Both the position numbers and the translations under genes were made by a program. Below are positions 26,060-35,900 of a stretch of 64,000 nt of DNA, piece after piece (the first letter of the stretch is position 1; each line of letters opens with the position of its first letter). The DNA lies in the NCBI GenBank assembly GCA_964544655.1, contig CAZJCM010000003.1, forward strand, positions 1 to 64,000. Reading direction: 5' to 3'. Below the pieces are notes generated by a model that ran no database searches, was not told where the DNA came from, and saw only the letters and a list, made by a program, of their open reading frames with translations. Source of the DNA: HyVt-443 sp964544655 (GTDB lineage: Bacteria > Pseudomonadota > Gammaproteobacteria > Chromatiales > Chromatiaceae).

Positions 26060-27177
26060 GGGTTTTCTCCTTCAGTCAGCAGTTCAGACAGAGCCTCACA
26101 GACCCGCTCCAGATCACCATCGGTCATGGCCGGGAACAGGGGCAGGGTGAGAGTCTGTTCGCCGATGCGCTCCGCATGGGGAAAATCCCCGGGCCCATAA
26201 CCGTAGCTCCGGTAGAGCGAGAACAGGTGCATGGCCGGATAGTGAATGCCCACTCCGACCCCTTTTTTCGCCAACCGTTCCACGAACGTCCGGCGGTCGC
26301 AGCCCAGGGCAGCGAAATCGATACAGACACAGAACATATGCCAGCTGTGGCCGGGCACATCCTCGGGCAGCAGCAGCGCCGGATGGCGCGGCAGCCGCGC
26401 CAGGTAATGCAGAGCCAGCTCCCGCCGGCGCCGGTTGAAACCATCCAGCCGGCCCAGCTGGACCAGGCCGATGGCGGCGTTCACATCGGGCAGGTTCATC
26501 TTGCCGCCCCACTCCGGCACATCCATGGCGCCGTCCGCGGCGCGCTCGATGCCGTGAAAGCGGATACGTTCCAGGCGCCGCAGCAGCCGCCGGTCGCTGC
26601 AGGCCACCGCCCCGCCTTCGATAGTGGTCATGTTCTTGTTGGGATGAAAACTGAAGCAGACCGGATTACCGGCGGCTCCCACCCGGTGACCGCCCTCCGA
26701 ACTGCCGATGGCCTGGGCCGCATCCTCGATCAACAGCAGCCGGCGCTGCGCCGCCAGTGCCCGCAGCGGCGCCATCTCCGCCGGCCGACCGGCAAAATGG
26801 ACCGGCATGATGGCGCGGGTCCTGGGGGTGAGTGCGGCCGTCACCCCATCGATGGAGAGATTGCGGCTCACCGGGTCCACATCCACAAACACCGGCTCCG
26901 CCCCCACCCGCACCACCACATTGGCGCTGGCGGTGAAACTCATGGCCGGGACGACCACCTGATCGCCGGGGCCCACGCCGGCGGCGGTGAGGGCGGCCTC
27001 CAGGGCGCTGGTGCCCGAGTTGAACAGGCGCACCGAGACGCCACCGCCGATATAATCGGCCAGCGCCTGCTCCAGGGCAGCCACCTTGGGGCCGGTGGCG
27101 AGCCAGCCGGAGGCCAGCACCTCGGCCGCCGCCTGCTGCTCCTGATCACCAATGGAAGGACAGGTAAAAGGCAGCAT
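26056..27177 (-). CDS. arnB: UDP-4-amino-4-deoxy-L-arabinose aminotransferase
   Basis: PLP-dependent DegT/DnrJ/EryC1 aminotransferase that forms UDP-L-Ara4N from the 4-keto sugar and glutamate. The protein has 373 residues. Signatures are MLPFTCPSIGDQEQQAAAEV, FNSGTSALEAALTA, VFVDVDPVSRNLSID, IEDAAQAIGS, and the PLP Lys in FSFHPNKNMTTIEGGAV. The ATG at 27177 lies two bases after the stop of the upstream transporter gene; a TTG at 27183 could give two more residues. Confidence 0.94.
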   Translation of the reverse strand: MLPFTCPSIGDQEQQAAAEVLASGWLATGPKVAALEQALADYIGGGVSVRLFNSGTSALEAALTAAGVGPGDQVVVPAMSFTASANVVVRVGAEPVFVDVDPVSRNLSIDGVTAALTPRTRAIMPVHFAGRPAEMAPLRALAAQRRLLLIEDAAQAIGSSEGGHRVGAAGNPVCFSFHPNKNMTTIEGGAVACSDRRLLRRLERIRFHGIERAADGAMDVPEWGGKMNLPDVNAAIGLVQLGRLDGFNRRRRELALHYLARLPRHPALLLPEDVPGHSWHMFCVCIDFAALGCDRRTFVERLAKKGVGVGIHYPAMHLFSLYRSYGYGPGDFPHAERIGEQTLTLPLFPAMTDGDLERVCEALSELLTEGENP

Positions 27178-27179
27178 GA

Positions 27180-27551
27180 TCAACTCCGCGCAAGAATGAA
27201 GACACCCAGGATGATGATACCGATGCCACCCAGGCGGGCCAGGGTGAGGGCCTCACCGAACAGGGCCCAGGCGGCGAAGGCATTGACCACGTAACCGATG
27301 GAGAGCATCGGATAGGCGATGCTCACATCCACCCTGGACAGGGCCAGGATCCACACCACCACGCTGATGCCGTAACAAAACAGCCCCAGCCAGAGCCAGG
27401 GCTCGGCCAGCAGCCGCTGGGCCACACCGATGGAGCCAGACAGGGCCAGGCCGATCTCGCCCATATCGCGCACACTCGCCTTCAGCGCCAGCTGGGCCAC
27501 TGCGTTCAACAGCACCCCGGTCAGAATCAGGGCAAAGCTCGACAGGTTCAT
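27180..27551 (-). CDS. SMR/EamA-type 4-TM protein, ArnE/ArnF-like flippase subunit
   Basis: Predicted to flip undecaprenyl-phosphate-L-Ara4N across the inner membrane. The protein has 123 residues and four hydrophobic helices (FALILTGVLLNAVAQLALKA, WLWLGLFCYGISVVVWILAL, IAYPMLSIGYVVNAFAAWAL, GGIGIIILGVFILA), the plan of ArnE and ArnF. E. coli needs both ArnE and ArnF; only one such gene is present in this operon, so it may act as a homodimer or have a partner elsewhere. The start overlaps the arnT stop (ATGA). Confidence 0.85.
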   Translation of the reverse strand: MNLSSFALILTGVLLNAVAQLALKASVRDMGEIGLALSGSIGVAQRLLAEPWLWLGLFCYGISVVVWILALSRVDVSIAYPMLSIGYVVNAFAAWALFGEALTLARLGGIGIIILGVFILARS

Positions 27552-29191
27552 GGTTTCACCACCGCTATTTTGTTCAAGTCGCGATATATTACCCGCATTG
27601 GCAGGCCACGGTTACGAAAGCCGGGGAAATCCCCCGCCCTGAACACGGCAACCGCCTGTCTCTCCCCCTGCCAGCGCCGGCTGAAACTTTCCCAATCGGG
27701 GATCCATTTGGCCGGCTCCTGATCGATCCCCATCTGCAGCTCGCTCGGCGTCAGCGCCAGCCATACCGGACGCCCCAGATAAAACGGCAGATCGCGGGAG
27801 AAATTGGCCACGCTGTAGACCGGCGCTCCTGCATCGGTCCAGGGCCGGATCGCCTCCACCAGCGCCCGGCTGGAACGATGCACACCCAGGGGCTGAAAGC
27901 CACGCAGCAGGATCTGGCTGGCGAGCAGAAAGCCGATCGCCATGACCACCACCGCCCGGTCACCACGCCAGCGTAAGCGATAGAGGAGCAGGGCGCTGAT
28001 GCTCAGCACACCTCCTGCCGCCAGCACCCAAGGACGAAAAGCTGCCAGCTGCGAAGGCGGATAACGCCCTGCCAGCAGCGACTCCAGGCCGATGCCAATC
28101 CCGAGCAGCAGCAAGCCAAGCAGCGCCAGCAGCCCCCCATCCAGCCCCACCAGGGGTCGGCGGGATAGTTGCCGCCCCATGATCAGGGCCAGGGCGGGAA
28201 ACATGGGCAGGATATAGCCGGCCAGCATGGAGTGTCCGGCGGAGAAGAACAGCAGGATGAACAGGGCGTAGACCCAGAGGAAACGCAGTGGATCGAACCC
28301 CCCTGCCCGCGCTGGCAACCAGTCGAAACCGGGACGAAGCAGCGCCCGCAATCCACTGGGGATCCAGGGGATCAGTCCCAGCAGCAGTATGGGGAGAAGG
28401 TACCAGACCGCCTGGTCCCGCTGGTGCACGGTGGAGGTGTAACGGGCGAAATGCTCATGAATGAAAAAGAATTCAGGAAATTCCGGATTCGCCACACTGA
28501 CGGCGACGAACCAGGGGGCGGTCACCAACAGGTAGAGCAACAGCCCCTTGCCGATATGCAGATGGCGCCACAGGGCCCAATCCCGCTGCCATAGGGAGTA
28601 GATCAGGATGGCACCACCGGGCAGCACCAGGCCGATCAATCCTTTACTCAGGGTGGCCAGTCCCAAGGCAGCCCAGCCGAACAGCATCCAGTTGCGCACA
28701 TGACGCGGATCGTCCCGCCGGGACTGGGCGATCAGCAAGGCACCCACGCCGAAGGCAAGAAACACCCCCACCATCATATCCAGGGTGATGATGTGCCCCA
28801 GCGCTGCATAGAGGAAGCTGCTGATCAGCAGCAAAAAGGCGTAAAAACCGGCCCGTTGGCCCCACAAGCGCCCGGCCACGAACATCGCCCATAATGCGCC
28901 GAGAAACGACACCAGGGCCAGGGGAAGGCGCGCACTGGCGACGCTGACGCCAAACAGTTCATAGCTGATCGCGGTGAGCCAGTACTGCAGTGCCGGCTTT
29001 TCGAAATACTTGATGTCGTTGAGCCGCGGGGTCAACCAGTCGCCCGAGGCCACCATCTCCCGCGGGATTTCGGCATAGCGCCCCTCGTCCGGCCCCATCA
29101 GATCCCGCTGGCCAAGCAGCCCGAACCAGATCAGGGCGGCCAGGGCCACCACCGTCCAGCGCACGCCAGGGCTTGGGGTCGAGTCTGTCAT
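27548..29191 (-). CDS. arnT: L-Ara4N lipid A transferase (ArnT-like, GT83)
   Basis: Inner-membrane glycosyltransferase that attaches L-Ara4N to lipid A phosphates on the periplasmic face, lowering negative charge and giving resistance to cationic peptides. The protein has 547 residues (E. coli ArnT has 550) with about 12-13 membrane helices. The first periplasmic loop carries the catalytic-type segment RDLMGPDEGRYAEIPREMVA, followed by DWLTPRLNDIKYFEKPALQYW, the PMT-family signature. It is the first gene of the operon here. PmrA-type boxes were looked for upstream and not found. Confidence 0.9.
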   Translation of the reverse strand: MTDSTPSPGVRWTVVALAALIWFGLLGQRDLMGPDEGRYAEIPREMVASGDWLTPRLNDIKYFEKPALQYWLTAISYELFGVSVASARLPLALVSFLGALWAMFVAGRLWGQRAGFYAFLLLISSFLYAALGHIITLDMMVGVFLAFGVGALLIAQSRRDDPRHVRNWMLFGWAALGLATLSKGLIGLVLPGGAILIYSLWQRDWALWRHLHIGKGLLLYLLVTAPWFVAVSVANPEFPEFFFIHEHFARYTSTVHQRDQAVWYLLPILLLGLIPWIPSGLRALLRPGFDWLPARAGGFDPLRFLWVYALFILLFFSAGHSMLAGYILPMFPALALIMGRQLSRRPLVGLDGGLLALLGLLLLGIGIGLESLLAGRYPPSQLAAFRPWVLAAGGVLSISALLLYRLRWRGDRAVVVMAIGFLLASQILLRGFQPLGVHRSSRALVEAIRPWTDAGAPVYSVANFSRDLPFYLGRPVWLALTPSELQMGIDQEPAKWIPDWESFSRRWQGERQAVAVFRAGDFPGFRNRGLPMRVIYRDLNKIAVVKP

Positions 29192-29334
29192 GGAATTGCC
29201 GGAGATCGCTTCAGAATCAGAGGAATGGAAAACCGGACATGATACCCCCGATGAGGTCCAAGGGCCAAGAATTGCAGGGCCCCAATAGCAAAAATATCAC
29301 CCCTGCCCGATTCTATGGAGGAAAACAGCGTCAG

Positions 29335-29340
29335 TATAAT
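29335..29340 (+). promoter_or_regulatory. Candidate -10 element for the GlcF-like gene
   Basis: A perfect TATAAT in the 265-base divergent gap between arnT and the GlcF-like gene. A weak TTCTAT at 29311-29316 lies 18 bases upstream. RNA would start near 29347, about 110 bases before the ATG. Confidence 0.35.
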
Positions 29341-29456
29341 CCTTCGTTGCGGGAGCAAGCTGTACACCATGATTGACCGGACAAGTGATCGCAACCAGGA
29401 AATCACTCCCGTCAACCCCTATCAGTCGGGAGCATTTTGCACGGGCAGTGTTTACA

Positions 29457-30698
29457 ATGCACCACTCCACACAGCCCGACTCCGATCTCAATACCCAAGT
29501 GAAGCCTGAACAGCTAACCGAAGAGTGTGACCGCTGCGTCAAATGCGGCCTCTGCCTGCCCCACTGCCCCACCTACCGCCATACTCTCGACGAGGGTGAC
29601 TCACCAAGAGGCAGGATCGCCCTGATTCAGGCAATGACCGCAGAGGGTATCGACAGCCGCCGACTGCAGCGTCATCTCTCCCGCTGCCTCGGCTGCCGCG
29701 CTTGTGAAGCCGCCTGTCCCTCCGGGGTCCGTTACGGGGCGCTACTCGACAGCGCCCGCAATATCAGCCGGCGGAGACACCCCACGGTCGGTCAGCGGCT
29801 GATTCCGGCCCTCATCTCCTCGCTGCCCTATAAACCCTACAGCCGCCCACTGCTGCGACTCTATCAACGGTCCGGGGCCCGCTGGCTGGCACGCCGTCTC
29901 GGCGGCAGACGCTGGCGGCGGCTGGATGATCTGCTGCCACCGCTGTCATCCCATCCGGGCTGGCAGGAGAGCTACCCCCCTGCAACCGGCGAACACAGCC
30001 GGATACTCCTGTTCACCGGCTGCATGGGCCGCATCACCGACCAGCCCGCGCTGGATGCCACCATCCAGTTGCTCAACCACCTCGGTATCGAGGTGCTGGT
30101 GACAGAAAAGCAGGCCTGCTGCGGCGCCCTGCACCAACACAACGGAGACCCGGATGCGGCAGAACGTCTGGTCTCGGCCAACCGCACCGCATTTGCCCTG
30201 CCAGAGATCGATGCCGTCGTCTATCTGGCCAGCGGCTGCGGTGATCAACTGGAGAAATCCGCACCTCCCGGCGGCGCACCAGTAATCGAGATATGTCGCT
30301 ATCTGACGCAGATCCAGGCCCAGTCACGGCTGACACTGCGGCCGCTGCAGAAGCGCGTCGCCATCCACACCCCCTGCTCCCTGCGCTATCCCTTGAGGGG
30401 GGAAGGCTCCGCGCCGGCACTATTGCGCCAGATCCCCCAAATCGATCTGCAGTTCCTCCCTGGAGAGGGCTGTTGCGGCGCAGCCGGCAGCTACCTGCTG
30501 ACTCAGCCGGAGATGGCCGACGAACTGCGGGAAGATGCGCTGACCGCAATCGGTGATCTGCAACCTGACATCCTGGTCACTTCCAATACCGGCTGCACCC
30601 TGCATCTGGCCGCGGGACTAAAGCGACAGAACGCAGACCTGAAAGTGATGCACCCGGTGGAGTTGTTGTGGCGGCAGGTGGAACAACAGCCCCGCTGA
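29457..30698 (+). CDS. Glycolate oxidase iron-sulfur subunit-like protein (GlcF family)
   Basis: Fe-S electron-transfer protein of the GlcF/LldF type, usually the partner of a GlcD-like flavoprotein. The protein has 413 residues from the ATG at 29457. Two 4Fe-4S motifs sit near the N-terminus (CDRCVKCGLCLPHCPTYR and CLGCRACEAACPSG), and two CCG domains follow (KQACCGALHQHNG and GEGCCGAAGSYLL). Neither glcD nor glcE lies next to it; arnT is divergent upstream and coq7 follows on the same strand. The substrate is therefore uncertain. A longer frame to 29373 lacks support. Confidence 0.85.
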   Translation: MHHSTQPDSDLNTQVKPEQLTEECDRCVKCGLCLPHCPTYRHTLDEGDSPRGRIALIQAMTAEGIDSRRLQRHLSRCLGCRACEAACPSGVRYGALLDSARNISRRRHPTVGQRLIPALISSLPYKPYSRPLLRLYQRSGARWLARRLGGRRWRRLDDLLPPLSSHPGWQESYPPATGEHSRILLFTGCMGRITDQPALDATIQLLNHLGIEVLVTEKQACCGALHQHNGDPDAAERLVSANRTAFALPEIDAVVYLASGCGDQLEKSAPPGGAPVIEICRYLTQIQAQSRLTLRPLQKRVAIHTPCSLRYPLRGEGSAPALLRQIPQIDLQFLPGEGCCGAAGSYLLTQPEMADELREDALTAIGDLQPDILVTSNTGCTLHLAAGLKRQNADLKVMHPVELLWRQVEQQPR

Positions 30699-30812
30699 GC
30701 CAGGAAGGCAGCGGCACCAAGGCATCCGGCTGGCCCGGTCATCGCATCCAGGAGGCTGCTCCTGCGAACGGCATCTACCGTGCAACCGGTAAAACCGGCT
30801 ATCATTAAAACT

Positions 30813-31457
30813 ATGGATACACGCAACTACACCCCGGCCGATCAGTTGCTGATCGGCATCGATCAGTTCCTGCGCACCCTCTTTGGCCAGCCGCAGGTCA
30901 CCGGGCGCCCCAACCCGGCCGACAGACTACCGGAGGCCGAGCTGACTACGGAGCAGAAACGGCATACCGCCAGGTTGATGCGTATCAACCACACTGGTGA
31001 AGTGTGTGCCCAGGCCCTGTACCAGGGGCAGGCGCTGACCGCAAAATTGCCCGAGGTACGTCACAGCATGGAACGTTCCGCTCAGGAGGAGAACGACCAC
31101 CTGGCATGGTGCGATCAAAGACTGCGGGAGCTGGACGACCGCAAGAGCCTGCTCAATCCACTCTGGTATGGCGGCGCCTTCGCCATCGGTGCCGGCGCCG
31201 GTCTGGCCGGCGACAAGTGGAGCCTGGGCTTCGTCGCCGAAACCGAGTATCAGGTGTGCGCTCACCTGGAGAGCCATCTGCAGCAGATTCCTGCGGATGA
31301 CCGGAAAAGCCGCGCCATCCTGGAGCAGATGAAAGAGGATGAGATGCGCCATGCCACGACAGCCCTGGAGGGCGGCGGCGCCAAGCTGCCGAAGCCGATC
31401 AGGCTGGCGATGAAACTCACCTCGAAGCTGATGACCAGGAGCGTCTATTGGCTATAA
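30813..31457 (+). CDS. coq7: 3-demethoxyubiquinol 3-hydroxylase (Coq7 family)
   Basis: Di-iron monooxygenase for the last hydroxylation of ubiquinone synthesis. The protein has 214 residues, the usual bacterial Coq7 length. The four-helix di-iron ligands are visible: INHTGEVCAQALYQGQ, AQEENDHLAWCDQRL, AETEYQVCAHLESHL and KEDEMRHATTALEGGG. The ATG at 30813 gives MDTRNYTPADQLL; an upstream GTG at 30780 is in frame but unlikely. This, with ubiK, indicates an aerobic ubiquinone-using respiratory chain. Confidence 0.95.
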   Translation: MDTRNYTPADQLLIGIDQFLRTLFGQPQVTGRPNPADRLPEAELTTEQKRHTARLMRINHTGEVCAQALYQGQALTAKLPEVRHSMERSAQEENDHLAWCDQRLRELDDRKSLLNPLWYGGAFAIGAGAGLAGDKWSLGFVAETEYQVCAHLESHLQQIPADDRKSRAILEQMKEDEMRHATTALEGGGAKLPKPIRLAMKLTSKLMTRSVYWL

Positions 31458-31495
31458 GCTGTCCTGATTACGTCCATGGTTCAGCAAAGGTTGAA

Positions 31496-31557
31496 GTAAC
31501 TATCCTGCTGCCATGAAAATTCAGCGACGATCTCGATTGCAGCTGAATAGTTACGAT
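31496..31557. repeat. Inverted repeat with dispersed-repeat copy 2
   Basis: GTAACTAT (31496-31503) and ATAGTTAC (31547-31554) are inverted in the gap between the convergent coq7 and rnfC-like genes. The right part, 31540-31555, is the exact complement of the 16-base repeat at 3749-3764. It may also act as a weak terminator. Confidence 0.55.
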
Positions 31558-31591
31558 TGAATTAACCGCATAAACCCGGCGTTGCCGCCAG

Positions 31592-32920
31592 TCACAGGTG
31601 CCGCAGGTTGTCCTTGGCGGTGCGGATCAACTGCACGATGGGAATGCTGGACGGACAGGCAAAGGTACAGGCACCACACTCCACGCAGTCCATCACCCGG
31701 TATAGCTCCTTCATCTCCTCGAACAACCGCGCCTTGCCCAACCGCGCCAGGCGTGAGGGATTGAGAAAGTAGGGGCAGGCCTCCAGGCAACGGCCGCAAC
31801 GGATGCAGGGATATTCTTTCGGCCGCGCCGTCTCCTTCTCGGTAAAGGCGAGGATGCCGGAGGTCCCCTTCAGCACCGGCACATCCAGGCTGGCGATGGG
31901 GGCGCCCATCATTGGACCACCCATGATCACCTCCCGGGTCTCTTCCTTCAGACCACCGCAGAAACGCAGCACATCCCGTACCGGCGTGCCGAGCGGCACG
32001 ATCAGGTTGGCCGGATAGGCGGCACCGGGGCCGGAGACGGTCACCACCCGCTCGATCAGGGGCATACCGCGGTCGAACCAGTCGGCGATGGCCACTAGGG
32101 TGCCCACGTTGTTCACCGCTATACCCAGATCACGGGGCAGCTGACCTGCCGGCACCTCACGATCATAGATCGCCTTGATCAGCATCTTTTCCGCCCCCTG
32201 GGGGTACTTCACCGGCAGCGAGACCACACTCACCGGCCCATTGGGGTCGAGCCGTTTCTCCAGCTCGCGGATGGCATCCGGCTTGTTCGCCTCCACACCG
32301 ATGGCGGCACGCTCCGCGCCCAGCTTGGTACGCAATATCTCGATGCCCCGCAACAGGGCATCCGGGCGCTCCATCATCAGCCGGTGGTCATTGGTCAGAT
32401 AGGGCTCGCACTCGGCGCCGTTGACCAGCAGATCGTGGATCTGCTGGCCCTCGGGGATGGCATATTTCACATGGGCGGGAAAGGCGGCGCCTCCCATGCC
32501 AACGATGCCGGCCTGCTGCACCTCCCTGATGAATTCATCCATGCTGAGGGACGCCCACTCCCGTGGCGGCTGAACCGGCAGCTGCTGCGTGGCATAAGGA
32601 TCGGCCTCGATCTCGATCGCCAGCTTGAAGCTGCCATCGATATAGCGATGGGGACCGATATCCCGCACCCGACCGGTAACCGGACTGTGCAGGCAGGTCG
32701 AGACGAAGGCCCCTGCCTCGGCTATCAACTGACCGCGCACCACCTCCTCACCCACCTTCACCACCGGCTTCGCCGGCGCCCCGATGTGCTGCCCCAGGGG
32801 CATCAGATAGCGCTCGCCAAAGGGTACGCGCTGGATCGGCCGGTCCACCGTCTGCTCCTTGTGGCCAGCCGGATGGACGCCGTGGGAGAAGGAGCGTTCA
32901 AACAGATTCAGCAAGGACAT
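31592..32920 (-). CDS. rnfC: RnfC-like NADH/FMN and 4Fe-4S electron-transfer subunit
   Basis: Probable NADH-reacting end of the operon's electron-transfer complex. The protein has 442 residues, the compact RnfC form lacking the long Ala-rich tail of E. coli RnfC. It begins FSHGVHPAGHKEQT. A Rossmann-type NuoF-like fold carries GIVGMGGAAFPAHVKY near residue 138 and LLVNGAECEPYLTNDH. Two 4Fe-4S motifs lie at C372-C382 (CIRCGRCLEACP) and C412-C422 (CVECGACTFACP). It is the last gene of the six-gene operon, 7 bases after the 1522-residue gene. No rnfA, D, G or E is nearby, so it probably does not form a standard Rnf ion pump. Confidence 0.85.
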   Translation of the reverse strand: MSLLNLFERSFSHGVHPAGHKEQTVDRPIQRVPFGERYLMPLGQHIGAPAKPVVKVGEEVVRGQLIAEAGAFVSTCLHSPVTGRVRDIGPHRYIDGSFKLAIEIEADPYATQQLPVQPPREWASLSMDEFIREVQQAGIVGMGGAAFPAHVKYAIPEGQQIHDLLVNGAECEPYLTNDHRLMMERPDALLRGIEILRTKLGAERAAIGVEANKPDAIRELEKRLDPNGPVSVVSLPVKYPQGAEKMLIKAIYDREVPAGQLPRDLGIAVNNVGTLVAIADWFDRGMPLIERVVTVSGPGAAYPANLIVPLGTPVRDVLRFCGGLKEETREVIMGGPMMGAPIASLDVPVLKGTSGILAFTEKETARPKEYPCIRCGRCLEACPYFLNPSRLARLGKARLFEEMKELYRVMDCVECGACTFACPSSIPIVQLIRTAKDNLRHL

Positions 32921-32927
32921 GGCATAC

Positions 32928-35900
32928 CTACTCGTACCCCGCCAGATGCAGCAGGCGCTGGCGGATCTGACCGGCGATCTCGCCTTGCAGACCGGACTGC
33001 AACTCCGCCATGCGTCGTTCGTATTCCGCTTTCAGTGCGGCGATCTCGGCCGCCCGCTCGTTTGCCACGCACTGCTCGGCCTCCTGCCGCACCCGCTCGG
33101 TGAAAGGGGTGACCAGGCCCGCCAGCTCCTGCAGTGTGCGCCATATATGGCCCAGACGCCCCATCTGCATGGCAGCATCCACGCTCACTTTCAGCGCAGT
33201 CCCGGCCTCATCGGTGAGCCTGACCACAGGTGTCTTCCGTTGCCGCTCCGCTGGCGCCAGTGCGAGCCAGTCGATCACTGGCACAGCCGGCGGATCGTCT
33301 TCCTCCAGGCGGGAAAAATGGTCGGCGAAACGCTGCTCTGAAAGCATCCAGTCCAGCGGCGTGAACGGCGCCCCATCGTCACCCGGTGCCCACGCCTCCC
33401 GCTCATGCGGGTTGCCGGCAAGGCTGATCCGGCTACCGAAGACTCCCTCCTCTTCGGGGTTATAGCGCAGCAGGGGAAAGGCGCGGCTGAGCAGCGCCAG
33501 CCGGGACTGCCGCAGGGTCTGATCGGCGGCGAAGCCATGGCGCAGGGGACTCGGCGCATGCAGCCGGATCAAGGCGGGCCCGGAAAAGCCGAGGGCCTCC
33601 TTCAGGCACTGGCGATAATGGTCCGGCTCAGCGATGGCACACTGGGCGACATAGGCATCGCGCTGGGCCAGGGCCATGAGGAGCAGGTCGGTACGGGGAT
33701 CATGGCTGTCGGAGACTGAATCGGACGTCGGCCCGGCCCCGGCCAGCCCGAGATCCAGGCTGCTGAGCAGCAATACTTTGAGCGGCAGGCCGCTGTTGAG
33801 CAGCCAGGCGACCTGGGCCAGCCCACGGCCTCCCAGTTCCCGCTCACTGCCGACCAGGATCAGGGGCGGACAGAGGGCCCGCTCTTCATCGGTCAGCGCC
33901 TGCCAGCAGGAGGCGACCTCGGCTGTCGCCTGTTTGTCATCCAGTGCCGCCCTGGCGCGGCGTGCCAGGTTCAGGGTCGCCATCATCTCAGCCAGCTGTC
34001 CCTGCAGCAGGCCGACCGCCATCTGCGCCCCATCACCGGTCATGTCGAGGGTGACCGGCGCGTGAAACGGGTTGTTCGGAAACACCCCGGCCCAGGCGGC
34101 GACGCTGCCTGGCACCAGCGCCAGCCCGAAGCGGGCGCGACCCAGGCCGTAATCACCCTTGGAAAGCTGCCAATGCGCCTGACGCAGGCCACTGGCCAAT
34201 TCGATCAGCCCACCCAGCCGGTCGGCGTCGATACTGCTTTCCCGGCCACTGGAGCCCCTGGTCAGGGTGGAGAGATCGATCTGCCGGCCGCCCGCCGCCC
34301 CCAGATTGTTCAACAGCGTATCGAGGTCGTCCGTAGGCAAGGCATCGGTGAGGGTGTCCCGGATCCGCGTTTCAATCTCCCCCAGCAGGGCCGCCAACTC
34401 TGTATTGAAACGGCTGAGCCGGGGCTGCTGGTGATACTCTGTAGCGGCCAAGGCCAGGCGCAGCGCGATCTTCTCGCCTGAACCCGCCTCGGAGCCATCG
34501 CCGCCAGCCACTGCCATGGCGCAGTGCCGGGACATCAACAGGGCGGCCAGGCCGTTCATATCGCCTTCTGCACCCAGCCGCTCAATGGTGGATGAGGCCG
34601 TATCCGGCATCTGTTCCCAAATGCGCCAGCACAGGCCCGCCTGCTCCAGCAGGGCCGCTGTCTGCGGCTGCGGGGTCAGGGCCTGGGCCTCGCAGGCCGC
34701 CAGACATAGGCCACAGCCCTTGCAGGCATCCGGATCGATCACCAGGGACAACAGCTCCCCACCATCCTTCTGCAGCCTTTCACCGCCCTGAAACAGGAGA
34801 TCGGTCTGGGCCAGAGGCAGCGGTCCGACCTGTTCCACCACCGCAGCGAATGCCTCCTGCACCGCCTCTCTGCGCCCCTCGGGCAGGGGGGCCTTTTCCT
34901 GCAACCAGTCCCAGGCCCGCTGCAGCAGAGCGCCTGCCGTAGCGCCGGTAATCTCACCCTTGCGCCCCAAGGCACTGATCCGGGCTGCCAGCTTGCCCCC
35001 TACCTGACGCAGGGCATCGGCGCCGGCCAGCCGGATACCGCTATCGACCAGCGTACTGGGGGTGAGCGCGGCAACGGCGATGGCGCTGTCGGGACAGGCG
35101 GTCCAGCAATCACCGCACGCGGTGCAGAGTTCCGGGTTGAATTCGGGCAGGATCCGGCGCCAAGGCCCCATACTGCGGAACGTGCTGCTCAGCGGCGGTA
35201 CCGCCGCCACCGTCATGAAGGGATCCGCCGTTAGATCCTCCTGCTCGCCTTCGCGATAGAGGATTCCGACCTGATCCCAGAACCGGGGCAGACTGAACAG
35301 GGTCTCATCGCTCCCCCCCAATTGGCGCACCACAGCCGGGACCTGGTCCCGCCACTGCGCCTCTTCCGCCACTACTGACGCAGCCAGGGAAAAGGGCTCA
35401 AGCCGCGTCATTCCGGCGTCGAGGGCCGCCGTCAGGGCATCCCGCCCCGCAGCGGAGAGGCCGGCCAAGCCGCTTTCCCAGGCCGACTGGATACGCCGGC
35501 TCGACTCCCCGATCAGCCCCAGTGCCTGCATTGCGGCCATCGCTCCGCCAAGGCGGTATGCATCCTGCCTCTCGGCCCTGCCGGGGCCGGATTCCCCCGG
35601 GCCGTCCTGCTCCCATCTCCCGGCCGGGAGACGGAACAGGCGCAATTCCATACGCTCGATGAGGGAGCGGGCCGTCGCATCCTGCCCCAGCACAGACTCC
35701 GCAGGATCCTCCAGGCCGCAGACCAGCAGGCCCGCGCCTTGGCGCAGCCGCGCCAGAAGCGCCGGGTGCAGCGGTTCATCGGCCGTGATCAGGGCGAAAT
35801 CGAGACTCTTCTCTCCCTCTGCCGGCAGTGGCGCACCCTCAGCGCCATGAATGAGACGGTCGCAGCGCCAGCCATTCCACTCGTCCCAGGCGGAGTCGGG

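Noticed and set aside
26246..26262. CACTCCGACCCC, similar to the comM-flanking repeat arm
   Set aside because: It lies within arnB coding sequence without an inverted partner; best explained as chance.
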